A stretch of 64,000 nucleotides of DNA from Schumannella sp. 10F1B-5-1 (lineage in GTDB: Bacteria; Actinomycetota; Actinomycetes; Actinomycetales; Microbacteriaceae): positions 248,001 through 312,000 of the forward strand of contig NZ_VHQH01000034.1 in NCBI RefSeq assembly GCF_006517535.1, given 5' to 3'. A model generated the notes under the pieces. It saw only the letters and a program-made list of their open reading frames with translations. It made no database searches and was not told where the DNA came from. Shown here piece after piece: positions 8,822-17,410 of this stretch. Numbering within the stretch: position 1 is the stretch's first letter; every line of letters begins with the position of its first letter. Position numbers and translations under genes: made by a program.

Positions 8822-11800
8822 GTGGTCGATCCGTCTGCGGCGTTCGGCCCAGCCAAGCCGCTCCTTTCGAAGCTCGCCGCATTGATAAGCCTCGACATCC
8901 GGGTCGGTTTCGGCGCCTGGCGACGTATGCGCAGAAAGGGGAAGCCCTTCGATCGTCGACGACTCAACCAGGTCTTGGCGTACCCGGACTTCCGGCGGCT
9001 CCTGGTTTCCCGGTTGCCGTCCGATATCGCCAAAGCCGATGAACTTTTTCTCAGCTGTCTGCCGCCGGGTGCCCCCGAGGCGAGCATGGCTGACCTTCGG
9101 CGCTCAGTCGAACTCGCCTATCTTGCTTCCCTCGCTCCTTCAGCCTCTGTTGCCTTCAAGGACGAGCTCGAGACGATGCGTGAGCAGGTCGCTAGCGAGA
9201 GGGCCGCGCTGACGTCGAATGACGCAGCCTCATTCGAATCTCGACTGCGGAGCATGCGTCCGATTCGAGCCAAGCAACTCCGAGAGATTAGAGCCGAGTG
9301 GCCACGTATTGTCGGTCTCGTCGGATTGCTGGATGGGACCGACCGAACTGATCAGCAGATTTCGGATTGGTCTTCTGCACTGCCCGACTTCCTTGCTGAA
9401 GCGCCTGCGTCCGTTTTTGCCTACCTCGCCGATCTCGCCAACGATCGAGGGCTCGCGAGGGTCTCGATCTCATTTATCGAACGAGCGAGTGCCGGCGGAG
9501 CTGACGGCGCCGCATACTGGGCGATCAGAAAGGTCCAGGCTCAAGAGATCCACCACGAAGATGAGGCGGCGCGCGAACTCGCGGCTTACCGCGGCGATCC
9601 CCTGGTTGAAGCCTTTCTCGGAAAACCCAGCCTCAAGGAGGCACGTGCCAACCTCGCTAACTTCCAATCGAAGGGCCGCCGCGCAGAGATATTCCGCCGC
9701 TGGATACAGATCCACTACCTTGTTGCCGATCTCCTCCTCGACGAGGCGATCGACCTCGCTCAGAAAACCATCGCCGAGTTCGATTCCAGTCCAGTCCGCC
9801 TGCTCGAGGCCCGAGCGCGCATGTCGAGATCTGTAGTCGGACCGATTGCGACCCGTGAATCAGACCAAGCAATGGCCCGTGAGATCGCGATACGCACCCG
9901 GGACGAACAAGTCCGATGGGGTGTTGTGAGCGGGCCCGCGGCCGCCCTTGCGCTGCGCATCAGCAGACTCACGAATGACCAAGCAACCTTGATAAGACTG
10001 TCCGAGCCGCCACCGCTAGGGGAAGCGACTGCGTCGGAGTTGCAAGATGAGGCAGTCCTTGCGGAGATTGCGACTCTCCATGCGCAGAGCGGCGACATGC
10101 TCAAGGCGAAGAGTCTTATCGGCAAGTTGACCAGCGCCGGCGTCCGATCCCGGATAGAAGCTTCGATCGCTGACCGAGAAGGGCGCGACGACGACGCGAT
10201 CTTGCTCTGGCAACGAGCCCTGGACAGCGACGACAGCGAGGACGAGAAGCCTGACATCGCGCTTCAACTCGCCATGAAGGGAGTCGCGAGCGCGTTTCTG
10301 GAGCAGCTTGCGGTTCGAAACCCCCAAGTCGCGGACGAGATCCGAGAGGTCGCGCGGCTGTTCGCCCACGAAGATGGGGCGCTCGATAAGTTCCGTATCA
10401 CGGCAGCTTCGAGCGCTCGTGGAGCGGCCATTCTGGCGACCTACCTGCGGCAGGAGGGCGACCAGACTGGTCTGAGACGGGTCGTTCAGGACGCGGCGCG
10501 CCAGTGGAGTGATGCGGGCTTCTGGCTTGAGGCTTCCCAACTGTCGCTGGAAGCGGGCGAGCCTCGGATCGCTATGACCGAGGTCAGTAACGCGCTCGCC
10601 AGCGCGCCATCAGATTGGAGCGGCCGACGTCTAGCTTTTCGCCGCATGGTGCATGCAGCTTCAGCAGCGGACATGTGGCAAGAAGCGCGGAATGCAGCTA
10701 TTCAACTTCTCGCGGTCGATGTTGGAAATCCTTCTGCTGTCTGGGCACTCGTTTCCTGTGAACTCCACATCAACCTGCCCGAGGACGCGTTCGCTACGTG
10801 GAAGGCACACGGTCGGCCGCAACCATATGACGAAATGTCCATCGGGAGTTGGATCGAACTTCGTCGGATCTTCGGCGACGAAGTGGGTCGCGCGCGCGAT
10901 GCGCTCAAAATCGTCGAGCTTTATCCGAAAGACGAGGCGATCCGCCGAGGGCTCATTGGCGCTTTCGTGCTTCAACCCGTGCGTGATGACTCCGACTCCG
11001 ACTCCGACTCGGGCTCGGTCTCGGACGGTGTGACGGCTGCCGATGCTGGGCCCGAGGAGCTCGCCGATCGCGAAGACGCACGCGCTCTTCTCGCTGGCTA
11101 CTTCGCAGACTTCCCCGATGGCGCGATCCGTCAAATTGAGGTCGACCTCGAGAACCCGCTTCAGTCGCTTCTCGACGCTGTCGGGGAGCGACCGGACACG
11201 AGCGAGTTCGACGCGCAAGTTGCGCGGGGCACGGTCCCGCTCGGCATGAGCGCTGAAGTCCACGGCAAGGGATACCTCGAAGTTCTGCTGATGTCGCTCG
11301 AAGGACCGAGGTACGCCGGCGATCGATCGTCAGATTTCGAAGACGTCTGGTCGCGGGTCGAGGGCGGTGGAGCCGTGATCGACGCCAGCGCCCTAGTGAC
11401 GCTGGCGCTTCTCCCCGAGCTCATCAGCGAGAAGATCCTCGGAGCGGTTGGGCGTCAGACGGTCATCACCGATCAACAGCGCGACGCGATCAGCGCGGTC
11501 GAGTGGCTGACTCGGCAAAGCGGGACTATCGGCAAACACGGGTTCGTTCTCACAGACCCAGCGGGCAGGAAGCTCGCACTAGCGCGGCGTGTGGTGGAGT
11601 TGTTCTCAACTCGACCGGGCGCAACTCATGGTCGGGTGACTGGGATCGTCGAACTCGCCGAGACTGAATGGCGAACGCCATTCCTTGCTGCTGTCGACTA
11701 TGCGGCTGACGAGGGACGTCCAGTGTGGGCGGACGAGCGACCGCTGCGGGCGATCGCCCGAGCGGCAGGCGTCTCCGCCTTTGACACTGTCGACCTCCTC

Positions 11801-12391
11801 CACGGTCTTCATGAAAGGGAAGTGCTTGGTGCGGACGAGCTTCAGCTTGCGCTCGCCACGCTTGTCGCCAATGGCTACGCGGGTATCGAGTTCGACAGCC
11901 AAGTGTGGGACCTGGCGGCGACTCTGGCTATATCGCCGGTTCCGATGATCAACGCTGTGAAGGTCAGCCCGCACGACAACCCCGAACTGCGCGCTCGATC
12001 CGCAATGGAACTCGCCGGACGCTCAGCTGGAGATCCGACCGTGCTCGAAGGCAGCATCGAGGCCGCGGCAACGTGGATAGTCAGTCTGACCGATTCCAAG
12101 GACGCAGCCAGGGAGAACCTGGAGCTTCTTCTGCTGATCGTTCTCGGCCAGCATTGGTTGAACTCATCGACTTTGCCGTTCGTCGTCCGCGCGCTCCGCA
12201 ACGTGGCCGCTGGCCCCGACGGAGTCGAGGTATTGCTACGACGTCTATACAAGCGTTTCGAGTTCTACGCAGAGCGCGTCGGGGATGAGATTGCGGCCGC
12301 GGAAACGTTCGAACTCGTCAGCCGGCTCGAAGCTGCCGATGGGACTCGTATTCGCGCCGCCGTTCTGACCCGAACGTTCGATAGGGACTGA
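8822..12391 (+). CDS. large TPR-like repeat protein with C-terminal PIN-like domain
   Basis: About 1189 residues from a GTG at 8822 with GAGGAG at good spacing. An ATG at 8771 would add 17 residues but lacks such a site. The first ~700 residues are alpha-helical with Ala/Leu/Asp-rich TPR-like repeats and no membrane segment. An acidic Asp-Ser tract (about 722-737, DDSDSDSDSGS) separates the halves. The C-terminal half holds a PIN-like fold signature: D854 at the end of a strand (AVIDASALV), then WADERPLR with D971, then a helix pair ending in ADELQLALATLVANGY as in PIN proteins of the DUF3368 kind. Large TPR-PIN proteins are known from bacterial conflict systems. It diverges from the HEPN/RES gene across ~135 bp, which suggests joint control. 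RNase activity is inferred. Confidence 0.65.
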   Translation: MVDPSAAFGPAKPLLSKLAALISLDIRVGFGAWRRMRRKGKPFDRRRLNQVLAYPDFRRLLVSRLPSDIAKADELFLSCLPPGAPEASMADLRRSVELAYLASLAPSASVAFKDELETMREQVASERAALTSNDAASFESRLRSMRPIRAKQLREIRAEWPRIVGLVGLLDGTDRTDQQISDWSSALPDFLAEAPASVFAYLADLANDRGLARVSISFIERASAGGADGAAYWAIRKVQAQEIHHEDEAARELAAYRGDPLVEAFLGKPSLKEARANLANFQSKGRRAEIFRRWIQIHYLVADLLLDEAIDLAQKTIAEFDSSPVRLLEARARMSRSVVGPIATRESDQAMAREIAIRTRDEQVRWGVVSGPAAALALRISRLTNDQATLIRLSEPPPLGEATASELQDEAVLAEIATLHAQSGDMLKAKSLIGKLTSAGVRSRIEASIADREGRDDDAILLWQRALDSDDSEDEKPDIALQLAMKGVASAFLEQLAVRNPQVADEIREVARLFAHEDGALDKFRITAASSARGAAILATYLRQEGDQTGLRRVVQDAARQWSDAGFWLEASQLSLEAGEPRIAMTEVSNALASAPSDWSGRRLAFRRMVHAASAADMWQEARNAAIQLLAVDVGNPSAVWALVSCELHINLPEDAFATWKAHGRPQPYDEMSIGSWIELRRIFGDEVGRARDALKIVELYPKDEAIRRGLIGAFVLQPVRDDSDSDSDSGSVSDGVTAADAGPEELADREDARALLAGYFADFPDGAIRQIEVDLENPLQSLLDAVGERPDTSEFDAQVARGTVPLGMSAEVHGKGYLEVLLMSLEGPRYAGDRSSDFEDVWSRVEGGGAVIDASALVTLALLPELISEKILGAVGRQTVITDQQRDAISAVEWLTRQSGTIGKHGFVLTDPAGRKLALARRVVELFSTRPGATHGRVTGIVELAETEWRTPFLAAVDYAADEGRPVWADERPLRAIARAAGVSAFDTVDLLHGLHEREVLGADELQLALATLVANGYAGIEFDSQVWDLAATLAISPVPMINAVKVSPHDNPELRARSAMELAGRSAGDPTVLEGSIEAAATWIVSLTDSKDAARENLELLLLIVLGQHWLNSSTLPFVVRALRNVAAGPDGVEVLLRRLYKRFEFYAERVGDEIAAAETFELVSRLEAADGTRIRAAVLTRTFDRD

Positions 12392-12581
12392 GCGCGCCTA
12401 CGACTCGTGACTGCCTCTCAACGGGCGCGCCGGACTGCCGAAGTGCACCGTCGGTGCACTGAACATAAGCGGTGCGTGCGCGAATCACCCAGTGTCAAGC
12501 AGGGAGCGGCCACCGAGAGAACCCCGCGATTTCAACAGATTTCGGTCTCAACCGGTGCGCAGCGGCAGTGCGATTCCGAAC
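12392..12581. other. non-coding right arm of the island
   Basis: The ~190 bp between the big island gene and the right att copy has no recognisable gene. It contains a perfect palindrome, AGTGCACC (12442-12449) and GGTGCACT (12453-12460), separated by GTC. This could be a weak terminator or a binding site for a recombination or regulatory protein. Confidence 0.5.
12442..12460. promoter_or_regulatory. 8-bp palindrome near the right island end
   Basis: The arms AGTGCACC and GGTGCACT are separated by 3 nt. The site is symmetric like an operator or recombination arm site. It lies 50 bp after the stop of the large island gene and 120 bp before the right att repeat. Confidence 0.4.
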
Positions 12582-12616
12582 CAGTGGGTTCCGGGTTCAA
12601 GTCCCGGGGGGTGTAC
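12582..12616 (+). repeat. att site, right copy (orphan tRNA-Lys 3' end)
   Basis: These 35 bp are identical to 6370-6404. There is no 5' tRNA half in front, so this is not a tRNA gene. Beyond the repeat the sequence reads GAAAAGCC, not CA, so the original host tRNA-Lys gene probably did not encode CCA. Confidence 0.92.
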
Positions 12617-12617
12617 G

Positions 12618-12656
12618 AAAAGCCCCGTCTCCTCTCGCCGGGAACGGGGCTTTCTC
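12618..12656 (+). terminator. terminator beyond the right att copy
   Basis: AAAGCCCCGT (12619-12628) pairs with ACGGGGCTTT (12644-12653), followed by a T/C run. By the logic of tRNA integration, this is the original terminator of the host tRNA-Lys gene, displaced 6.2 kb by the island. Confidence 0.75.
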
Positions 12657-12735
12657 TCTTTCCGGGGTCCTCGCGGGGCTTTTCCGGGCGCGCATCGCGC
12701 GGCCTTCGCCTTCGCCCTCGGCACGAGCAGCGCCC

Positions 12736-13056
12736 TCAGGGCGTGATGAGCATCCGCGAGATGCGGTCGCCGTCGACCGTGAAGCGGATCGGGCTCGTGC
12801 CGTTGTAGCCGTCGCCCGACACGGTGACCGTCACGGTCCACTCGTCGCCGTCGTGCTCGGCGCCCTCGACGACGAAGCGCGAGCGCTTGCCGATGTTGTC
12901 GGAGGCGTTCCACGCGCGGGCGCCGTCGTGGCCGTGGAAGCCGCGGCCCCAGTCCTCGAGATAGGCGTCGTCGGCGAAGGTCGCCACGAAGGCGTCGGAG
13001 TCGGCGGCATTGGTCGCATCGATGAAGCGCTGGATGGGGGCGGGCAGCTCGGTCAT
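12736..13056 (-). CDS. SnoaL/NTF2-like small protein
   Basis: The 106-residue protein has the alpha+beta cone pattern of the NTF2/SnoaL superfamily: a helix with Phe-Ile-Asp-Ala (RFIDATNAADSDAFVATF), then ADDAYLEDWGRGFHGHD and a run of strands ending in RFTVDGDRISRMLIT. Such proteins are ligand-binding domains or small isomerases, and the substrate is not predictable. On the minus strand GAGGCT (13063-13068) lies 6 nt before the ATG, a weak version of the leaderless box. Confidence 0.8.
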   Translation of the reverse strand: MTELPAPIQRFIDATNAADSDAFVATFADDAYLEDWGRGFHGHDGARAWNASDNIGKRSRFVVEGAEHDGDEWTVTVTVSGDGYNGTSPIRFTVDGDRISRMLITP

Positions 13057-13242
13057 GCACCGAGCCTCACACGGCGGCGGCCGCGCATCCAGGGATCGAT
13101 GATCCGCGGTCGGCGTGGCGGTCGGGCCTCGCGGTTACGCTGGAACGGCGTCGGCTCGCCCGCAGACTCCACGCCGACGCGACCGTCATCTGCCCTGCCG
13201 CTCCGCTCCACCCGTCTCACCCCCGCCGACGGAAGGACGTCC

Positions 13243-14145
13243 ATGGGTCGCACGCCGCCCGCCGCGCTCGCCGCCGCATCCCTGCTGCTGATGCTGGGTG
13301 GATGCGGTGCCCTCGCGGACGACGCGCCCGATGATCCCCCGCGCGGTGACGCCACCGCCCCGGCCGATGAGCCGCTGCTCTGGTCGGACGAGTTCGACGG
13401 TCCCGCGGGAGTGCGCCCGGCCGCCGAGTGGTGGACGACCGACCTGGGCAACCGCGAATGGTCGGGCTGGGGCAACGACGAGCTGCAGTCGTACACCGCC
13501 GACACCGCGAACTCGGCGCTCGACGGCGCCGGAAACCTGGTGATCCAGGCGCTGCCCTCCGACCCGTCCGCCGATCTGCCCTGCTTCACGCGCGATCGCT
13601 GCCCGTACACCTCGGCGCGCATCACCACGGCGGGAACGGTCGGCCTGCGCGAGGGGCGCGTCGAGGTGCGCGCGCTGCTGCCGACGGGACGCGGGCTGCT
13701 GCCGGCCATCTGGATGCTCGGCGACGGCGTCGACGGAGCCCCCGCCGAGGCGTGGCCGGCCCGCGGCGAGATCGACATCGCCGAGGTCGTAGGCGGCGAG
13801 CCGTCGACCGTCTACGGAACCGTGCACGGTCCGGGGTACTCCGGCGTCGACGGACTGAGCGGCACGACGGGGATCGGCGCGCCCGCGAGCGACGGCTTCC
13901 ACGTCTTCGCGGTCGACAAGCGCGCCGACCGGATCGCCTGGTCGATCGACGGCCGCGAGTACTTCGACGTCACCCGCGACGACATCCCGGCCGGGTCGAC
14001 CTGGGCCTTCGAGCGCGACATGCACGTGCTGCTCAATGTCGCCGTCGGCGGCAGGTGGCCCGGCGATCCGGACGCCTCGACCGTCTTCCCGGCGCGGATG
14101 CTCGTCGACTACGTGCGCGTCTACGGCACCGGCACGGTGCTCTGA
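13243..14145 (+). CDS. GH16 family secreted beta-glucanase lipoprotein
   Basis: 300 residues. The signal peptide ends in a lipobox (LGGC, Cys at about residue 21), so the enzyme should be anchored to the outer face of the membrane. The catalytic signature is GEIDIAEVVG, with E176 as nucleophile, D178 and E181 as acid/base, the canonical ExDxxE of glycoside hydrolase family 16. The C-terminal strand MLVDYVRVYG is also typical. Family knowledge: laminarinase/licheninase-type cleavage of beta-1,3(4)-glucans. The ATG at 13243 follows GGAAGGA at good distance. It is a single gene convergent with the next. Confidence 0.88.
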   Translation: MGRTPPAALAAASLLLMLGGCGALADDAPDDPPRGDATAPADEPLLWSDEFDGPAGVRPAAEWWTTDLGNREWSGWGNDELQSYTADTANSALDGAGNLVIQALPSDPSADLPCFTRDRCPYTSARITTAGTVGLREGRVEVRALLPTGRGLLPAIWMLGDGVDGAPAEAWPARGEIDIAEVVGGEPSTVYGTVHGPGYSGVDGLSGTTGIGAPASDGFHVFAVDKRADRIAWSIDGREYFDVTRDDIPAGSTWAFERDMHVLLNVAVGGRWPGDPDASTVFPARMLVDYVRVYGTGTVL

Positions 14146-14167
14146 CCCGGATCCACCGCGCGGGCGG

Positions 14168-14201
14168 GGCGCCGGTTCTCGGGACTCGGAACCGAGGCGC
14201 C
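14168..14201. terminator. hairpin between convergent GH16 and hydrolase genes
   Basis: GGCGCC (14168-14173) plus GGTTC pairs with GAACC and GGCGCC (14196-14201), with a small bulge. It is placed between two convergent stop codons. Confidence 0.4.
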
Positions 14202-14210
14202 GCCGACCGC

Positions 14211-15044
14211 CTAACCCGCGGCGAACTCCAGGATGCGCTGGGTGATCTCGGCGCGCACGTCGGCATCCGACGCGGTGGCCGTCGTGTCGCCCGGCTGGGC
14301 GCCGTAGTCGCCGAAGGAGGCGTGGTCGGCGCCGGGGATCTCGACGAGCTGGGCCGACGCGGGCAGCCGGTGCCGCGCATCCCGGATCTTCGCGGGGGTG
14401 CTGAGGCCGTCGCGCGACCCGCCCAAGCTCAGCACGGGCACGTCGTCGCCCGAGATGTCGGCGGCGCAGTACGAGCCGAGCAGCACGAGGCCCGCGATCT
14501 CGGGCGCGCCACCGCCGGCGGCGGCGCTCTGGTCGTCAGCGACCAGCTGGCAGGCGCGCACGCCGCCGAGCGAGTGCCCGCCCACATACCAGCGCTGCAC
14601 GTCGGTGGCGCCCGCCGCATCCGCCACCAGGGTCAGGTCGTGGAAGGAGCGCGTGTCGAACAGCGCGAAGTTCAGGGTGACCGACGGGATGACCACCACG
14701 ACACCGGCGTCGGCGAGGCCGGCGAGCTTGGCGGCGTAGGCGGCCGGCTCGACGCGCGCGCCCGGCAGCATGACGAAGCCGGTGCCGGTGGCGCCCTGCT
14801 TCGGGATCAGCACGACGCCGGCGTCGCTGCGCGTGACCGCGATCGACGAGTCCTGCTCGAGCGCGGCGAGGGGCTTCGCCTCGGCCCGCATCGGGTTGAG
14901 CGCCCAGACGACGAAGCCCATCAGGGCGGCGAGTCCGGCGGCGAGGGCGACGAACCCGCCGCGGCGCACGATGCGCACGGCGCGGGAGCGCGGGCGACGA
15001 GCCGATGTCTCGGCGGTGCGGTCGGCCGCGGCGTCGTCGGTCAT
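14211..15044 (-). CDS. membrane-anchored alpha/beta hydrolase
   Basis: 277 residues with an N-terminal basic stretch and one TM helix (about 29-49), which puts the enzyme outside the membrane. The hydrolase domain has the nucleophile elbow GGHSLGG and a late His in a GADHASFGDYG segment, matching the alpha/beta-hydrolase fold of chlorophyllase/dienelactone-hydrolase-like enzymes. The substrate is unknown. The ATG at 15044 has TACGCT on the minus strand (15051-15056) exactly 6 nt upstream, so it is likely leaderless. It diverges from the PLP enzyme gene at 15133. Confidence 0.82.
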   Translation of the reverse strand: MTDDAAADRTAETSARRPRSRAVRIVRRGGFVALAAGLAALMGFVVWALNPMRAEAKPLAALEQDSSIAVTRSDAGVVLIPKQGATGTGFVMLPGARVEPAAYAAKLAGLADAGVVVVIPSVTLNFALFDTRSFHDLTLVADAAGATDVQRWYVGGHSLGGVRACQLVADDQSAAAGGGAPEIAGLVLLGSYCAADISGDDVPVLSLGGSRDGLSTPAKIRDARHRLPASAQLVEIPGADHASFGDYGAQPGDTTATASDADVRAEITQRILEFAAG

Positions 15045-15119
15045 GGTGCGAGCGTAACGGGGTGACAACGGTGCGATCCGGCACCGCGTCGCGACCCGGG
15101 TCGGCGACGTGCTGCCGGG

Positions 15120-15132
15120 TAGCGTGGATGCT
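15120..15132 (+). promoter_or_regulatory. leaderless -10 element
   Basis: TAGCGT (15120-15125) lies 7 nt before GTG 15133. This decides the start against the in-frame GTGs at 15109 and 15124. Confidence 0.5.
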
Positions 15133-16500
15133 GTGAGTGACCTCCGGCTCAGCCCCCGCACCAAGTCCATCCCGCCCCGGTTCTGGAACCGCCCGGCCGC
15201 GGAGGTCGCGGGCGAGCGCCATCGCATCGACGTCTTCACGACGCCCGTGCTGGCGCTCGACGAGAGCGCGGAGGGCCACAACATCCGCCGCATGTTCGCG
15301 TGGGCCGAGGATGCCGGGGTCGAGCTGGCCCCGCACGGCAAGACCACGATGTCGCCGCGGCTCTGGCGGCACCTGACCGAGGCCGGCGCGGCAGCGATCT
15401 CGGTCGCCACGCCGTGGCAGGCGCAGCTGGCGCGCAGCGAGGGCGTGCGGCACGTGCTGCTCGCGAGCGAGCTGCTCGACCCGGCGGCCGCGACGTGGCT
15501 CGCGCGCGAGCTCGACGACGACGCCGGGTTCCGCTTCAGCTGCTTCGTCGACTCGCAGGAGGGTCTCGACGTGCTGCTCGCGACCCGCGGCGACCGGCCC
15601 TTCGACGTGCTGATCGAGCTCGGCGAGCCCGGTGGGCGCACCGGGCGCCGCAGCTCCGACGAGGCGCTCGCCCTGGCCTGGGCCGCCGCCCGCGCGACCC
15701 GCGTGCGCCTGCACGGCATCGCCGGCTACGAGGGCTCGCTCGTCGCCGAGCGCACCCCCGAGACCGAGGCGACCGTGCGCGCCTACCTCGGCCGCCTGGT
15801 CGAGCTGTTCGAGACGCTCGAGAGCTTCGAGCTGTTCGACGCCGACCGCCCGCCGGTGATCAGCGCCGGCGGATCGATCTGGTTCGACGTGGTCGCCGAC
15901 GTGCTCGCGCCGCTGCGCGATCGCGCCCGCATCGTGCTGCGCCCGGGCTCGTTCGTCGCGCAGGACGACGGGGTCTGGGATGCGCAGTCGCCGCTCGGGC
16001 GGGGGAGCGCGGCCGCCGGTGAGGCCGAGGGCGAGGCCGACGGCCATGCCGAAGCCGCACCGACCGAGAGCGAGACCGGCACCGGCACCGGCTTCGACCC
16101 CGAAACCGACGCGGAACCCGCCGACGAGCCCGACGCGACCCCCGCATCCACCGGCCCCTTCCGTCCCGCCCTCCGCCTCTGGACCCGCGTGATCTCCCGC
16201 CCCGAGAAGGGCCTCGCCCTGCTCGACGCCGGCAAGCGCGACGTGCCGAGCGACCTGGGCTTCCCGGTCGCGCTCGCCGAGGACGGCACGGCGCTGCCCG
16301 GCCACGAGGTGACGCGGCTCGACGACCAGCACGCCTACCTGCGCATCCCGGAGGACAGCGCGCTGAAGCCGGGCGACGTCGTTCGGCTCGGCATCTCGCA
16401 CCCCTGCGGCGCCTTCGATCGCTGGCGCGTCATCCCCGTCGTCGACGACGCCAACACGGCGAACCCCCGCGTCGTCGGCTTCGTCGAGACGAGCTTCTGA
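15133..16500 (+). CDS. D-serine deaminase/D-threonine-aldolase-like PLP enzyme
   Basis: 455 residues of the alanine-racemase-fold family (DSD1-like amino-acid deaminase/aldolase). The PLP lysine is K70 in PHGKTTMSP. Further family segments are RVRLHGIAGYEG, the glycine-rich PVISAGGS phosphate loop, and a metal-site-like C-terminus with SHPCGAFDRW (His and Cys). Reaction by family: removal of ammonia from D-serine or retro-aldol cleavage of D-threonine-type beta-hydroxy amino acids. An unusual acidic, low-complexity insert of about 50 residues (roughly 294-343, rich in Glu, Ala, Thr and Pro) interrupts the C-terminal domain. The upstream neighbour diverges and the amidotransferase gene follows after a 76-bp gap. 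Confidence 0.8.
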   Translation: MSDLRLSPRTKSIPPRFWNRPAAEVAGERHRIDVFTTPVLALDESAEGHNIRRMFAWAEDAGVELAPHGKTTMSPRLWRHLTEAGAAAISVATPWQAQLARSEGVRHVLLASELLDPAAATWLARELDDDAGFRFSCFVDSQEGLDVLLATRGDRPFDVLIELGEPGGRTGRRSSDEALALAWAAARATRVRLHGIAGYEGSLVAERTPETEATVRAYLGRLVELFETLESFELFDADRPPVISAGGSIWFDVVADVLAPLRDRARIVLRPGSFVAQDDGVWDAQSPLGRGSAAAGEAEGEADGHAEAAPTESETGTGTGFDPETDAEPADEPDATPASTGPFRPALRLWTRVISRPEKGLALLDAGKRDVPSDLGFPVALAEDGTALPGHEVTRLDDQHAYLRIPEDSALKPGDVVRLGISHPCGAFDRWRVIPVVDDANTANPRVVGFVETSF

Positions 16501-16576
16501 CGCCGCCGTCCAGCACTCGCCGATCGGACCGCTCCGACGGCACGACGACGGCCCCGCCGACTGCTTGGATGAGCGC

Positions 16577-17359
16577 GTGAGCACTGCGCGTCCCGTCATC
16601 GGCGTCACCACCTACCTCGAGCCGATCAGCTCGGGCGTCTGGAGCATCCCGGCCGCCTACCTGCCCGAGACCTACCTGCGCTCGGTGCTCGACGCGGGCG
16701 GCATCGGCGTGATGCTGCCGCCGCAGCCGGTGGATGCCGAGATCGCCGCGGCGACCGTGTCGCGCCTCGACGGTCTGCTCGTGACCGGCGGCTACGACGT
16801 CGATCCGGCGCGCTATGGACAGGCGGCGGGCGAGCACACCGACGCCCCGCGCGTCGACCGCGACGCCTGGGAGGACGCGCTGCTCGCGGCCGCGATCGAG
16901 TCGGGCACCCCTTTCCTCGGCGTGTGCCGCGGCCTGCAGCTGCTCAACGTGCACCAGGGCGGCACCCTGCACCAGCACCTGCCCGACGCCCTCGACGGCG
17001 ACACGCGCTACAGCGGCGACGCCGGCGTCTTCGCCGTGAACGAGGCCAGCCCGGTCGCGGGGTCGCGCATCGCCGCGCTCTACGACGACGCCGCGAGCGT
17101 GGATGTGCGCAGCTACCACCACCAGGCGATCGACCGGCTCGGGGCCGGCCTGCGCGTCACGGCCGTGTCGGCCGGCGCCGGCGCGACCGCCGAGGTCGTG
17201 CAGGCGGTCGAGCTGGAAGGCGACCGCTTCGGCGTCGCGGTGCAGTGGCATCCCGAGGAGCTGGGCGATCTGCGCGTCTTCCAGGGCCTGGTGGATGCGG
17301 CGGCCGCCTTCCGTGACGCCCGCGCGGCCGCGGCGACCTCCCCGGCGACCTCGGTCTAG
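16577..17359 (+). CDS. class I amidotransferase, gamma-glutamyl-GABA hydrolase-like
   Basis: 260 residues of the peptidase C26/PuuD family. The nucleophile is C117 in the elbow GVCRGLQLLN, and the catalytic His/Glu are in QWHPEE (H225). The oxyanion-side segment LDGLLVTGGYDVDP is also typical. By family, these enzymes hydrolyse gamma-glutamyl amides, as in putrescine degradation, but no other puu genes are here. The GTG at 16577 is preferred because TTGGAT ends 6 nt upstream, and a TTG at 16565 is the alternative. Confidence 0.85.
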   Translation: MSTARPVIGVTTYLEPISSGVWSIPAAYLPETYLRSVLDAGGIGVMLPPQPVDAEIAAATVSRLDGLLVTGGYDVDPARYGQAAGEHTDAPRVDRDAWEDALLAAAIESGTPFLGVCRGLQLLNVHQGGTLHQHLPDALDGDTRYSGDAGVFAVNEASPVAGSRIAALYDDAASVDVRSYHHQAIDRLGAGLRVTAVSAGAGATAEVVQAVELEGDRFGVAVQWHPEELGDLRVFQGLVDAAAAFRDARAAAATSPATSV

Positions 17360-17370
17360 GCGAGGCCGCC

Positions 17371-17410
17371 GCTCAGTCCTCGGCGCTCAGTCCTCGGCGC
17401 TCACTCCTCC
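17371..17410. repeat. 14-bp tandem repeat at a gene end
   Basis: GCTCAGTCCTCGGC is present twice (17371-17384 and 17385-17398), followed by a third degenerate copy at 17399-17410. The unit carries the stop codon of the leftward gene, so slippage here would not change the protein much. Confidence 0.7.

Noticed and set aside
12582-12616. Second tRNA-Lys gene
   Set aside because: Only the 3' half of a tRNA is present. There is no acceptor 5' strand, D arm or anticodon stem 5' half, so it is an att duplication.
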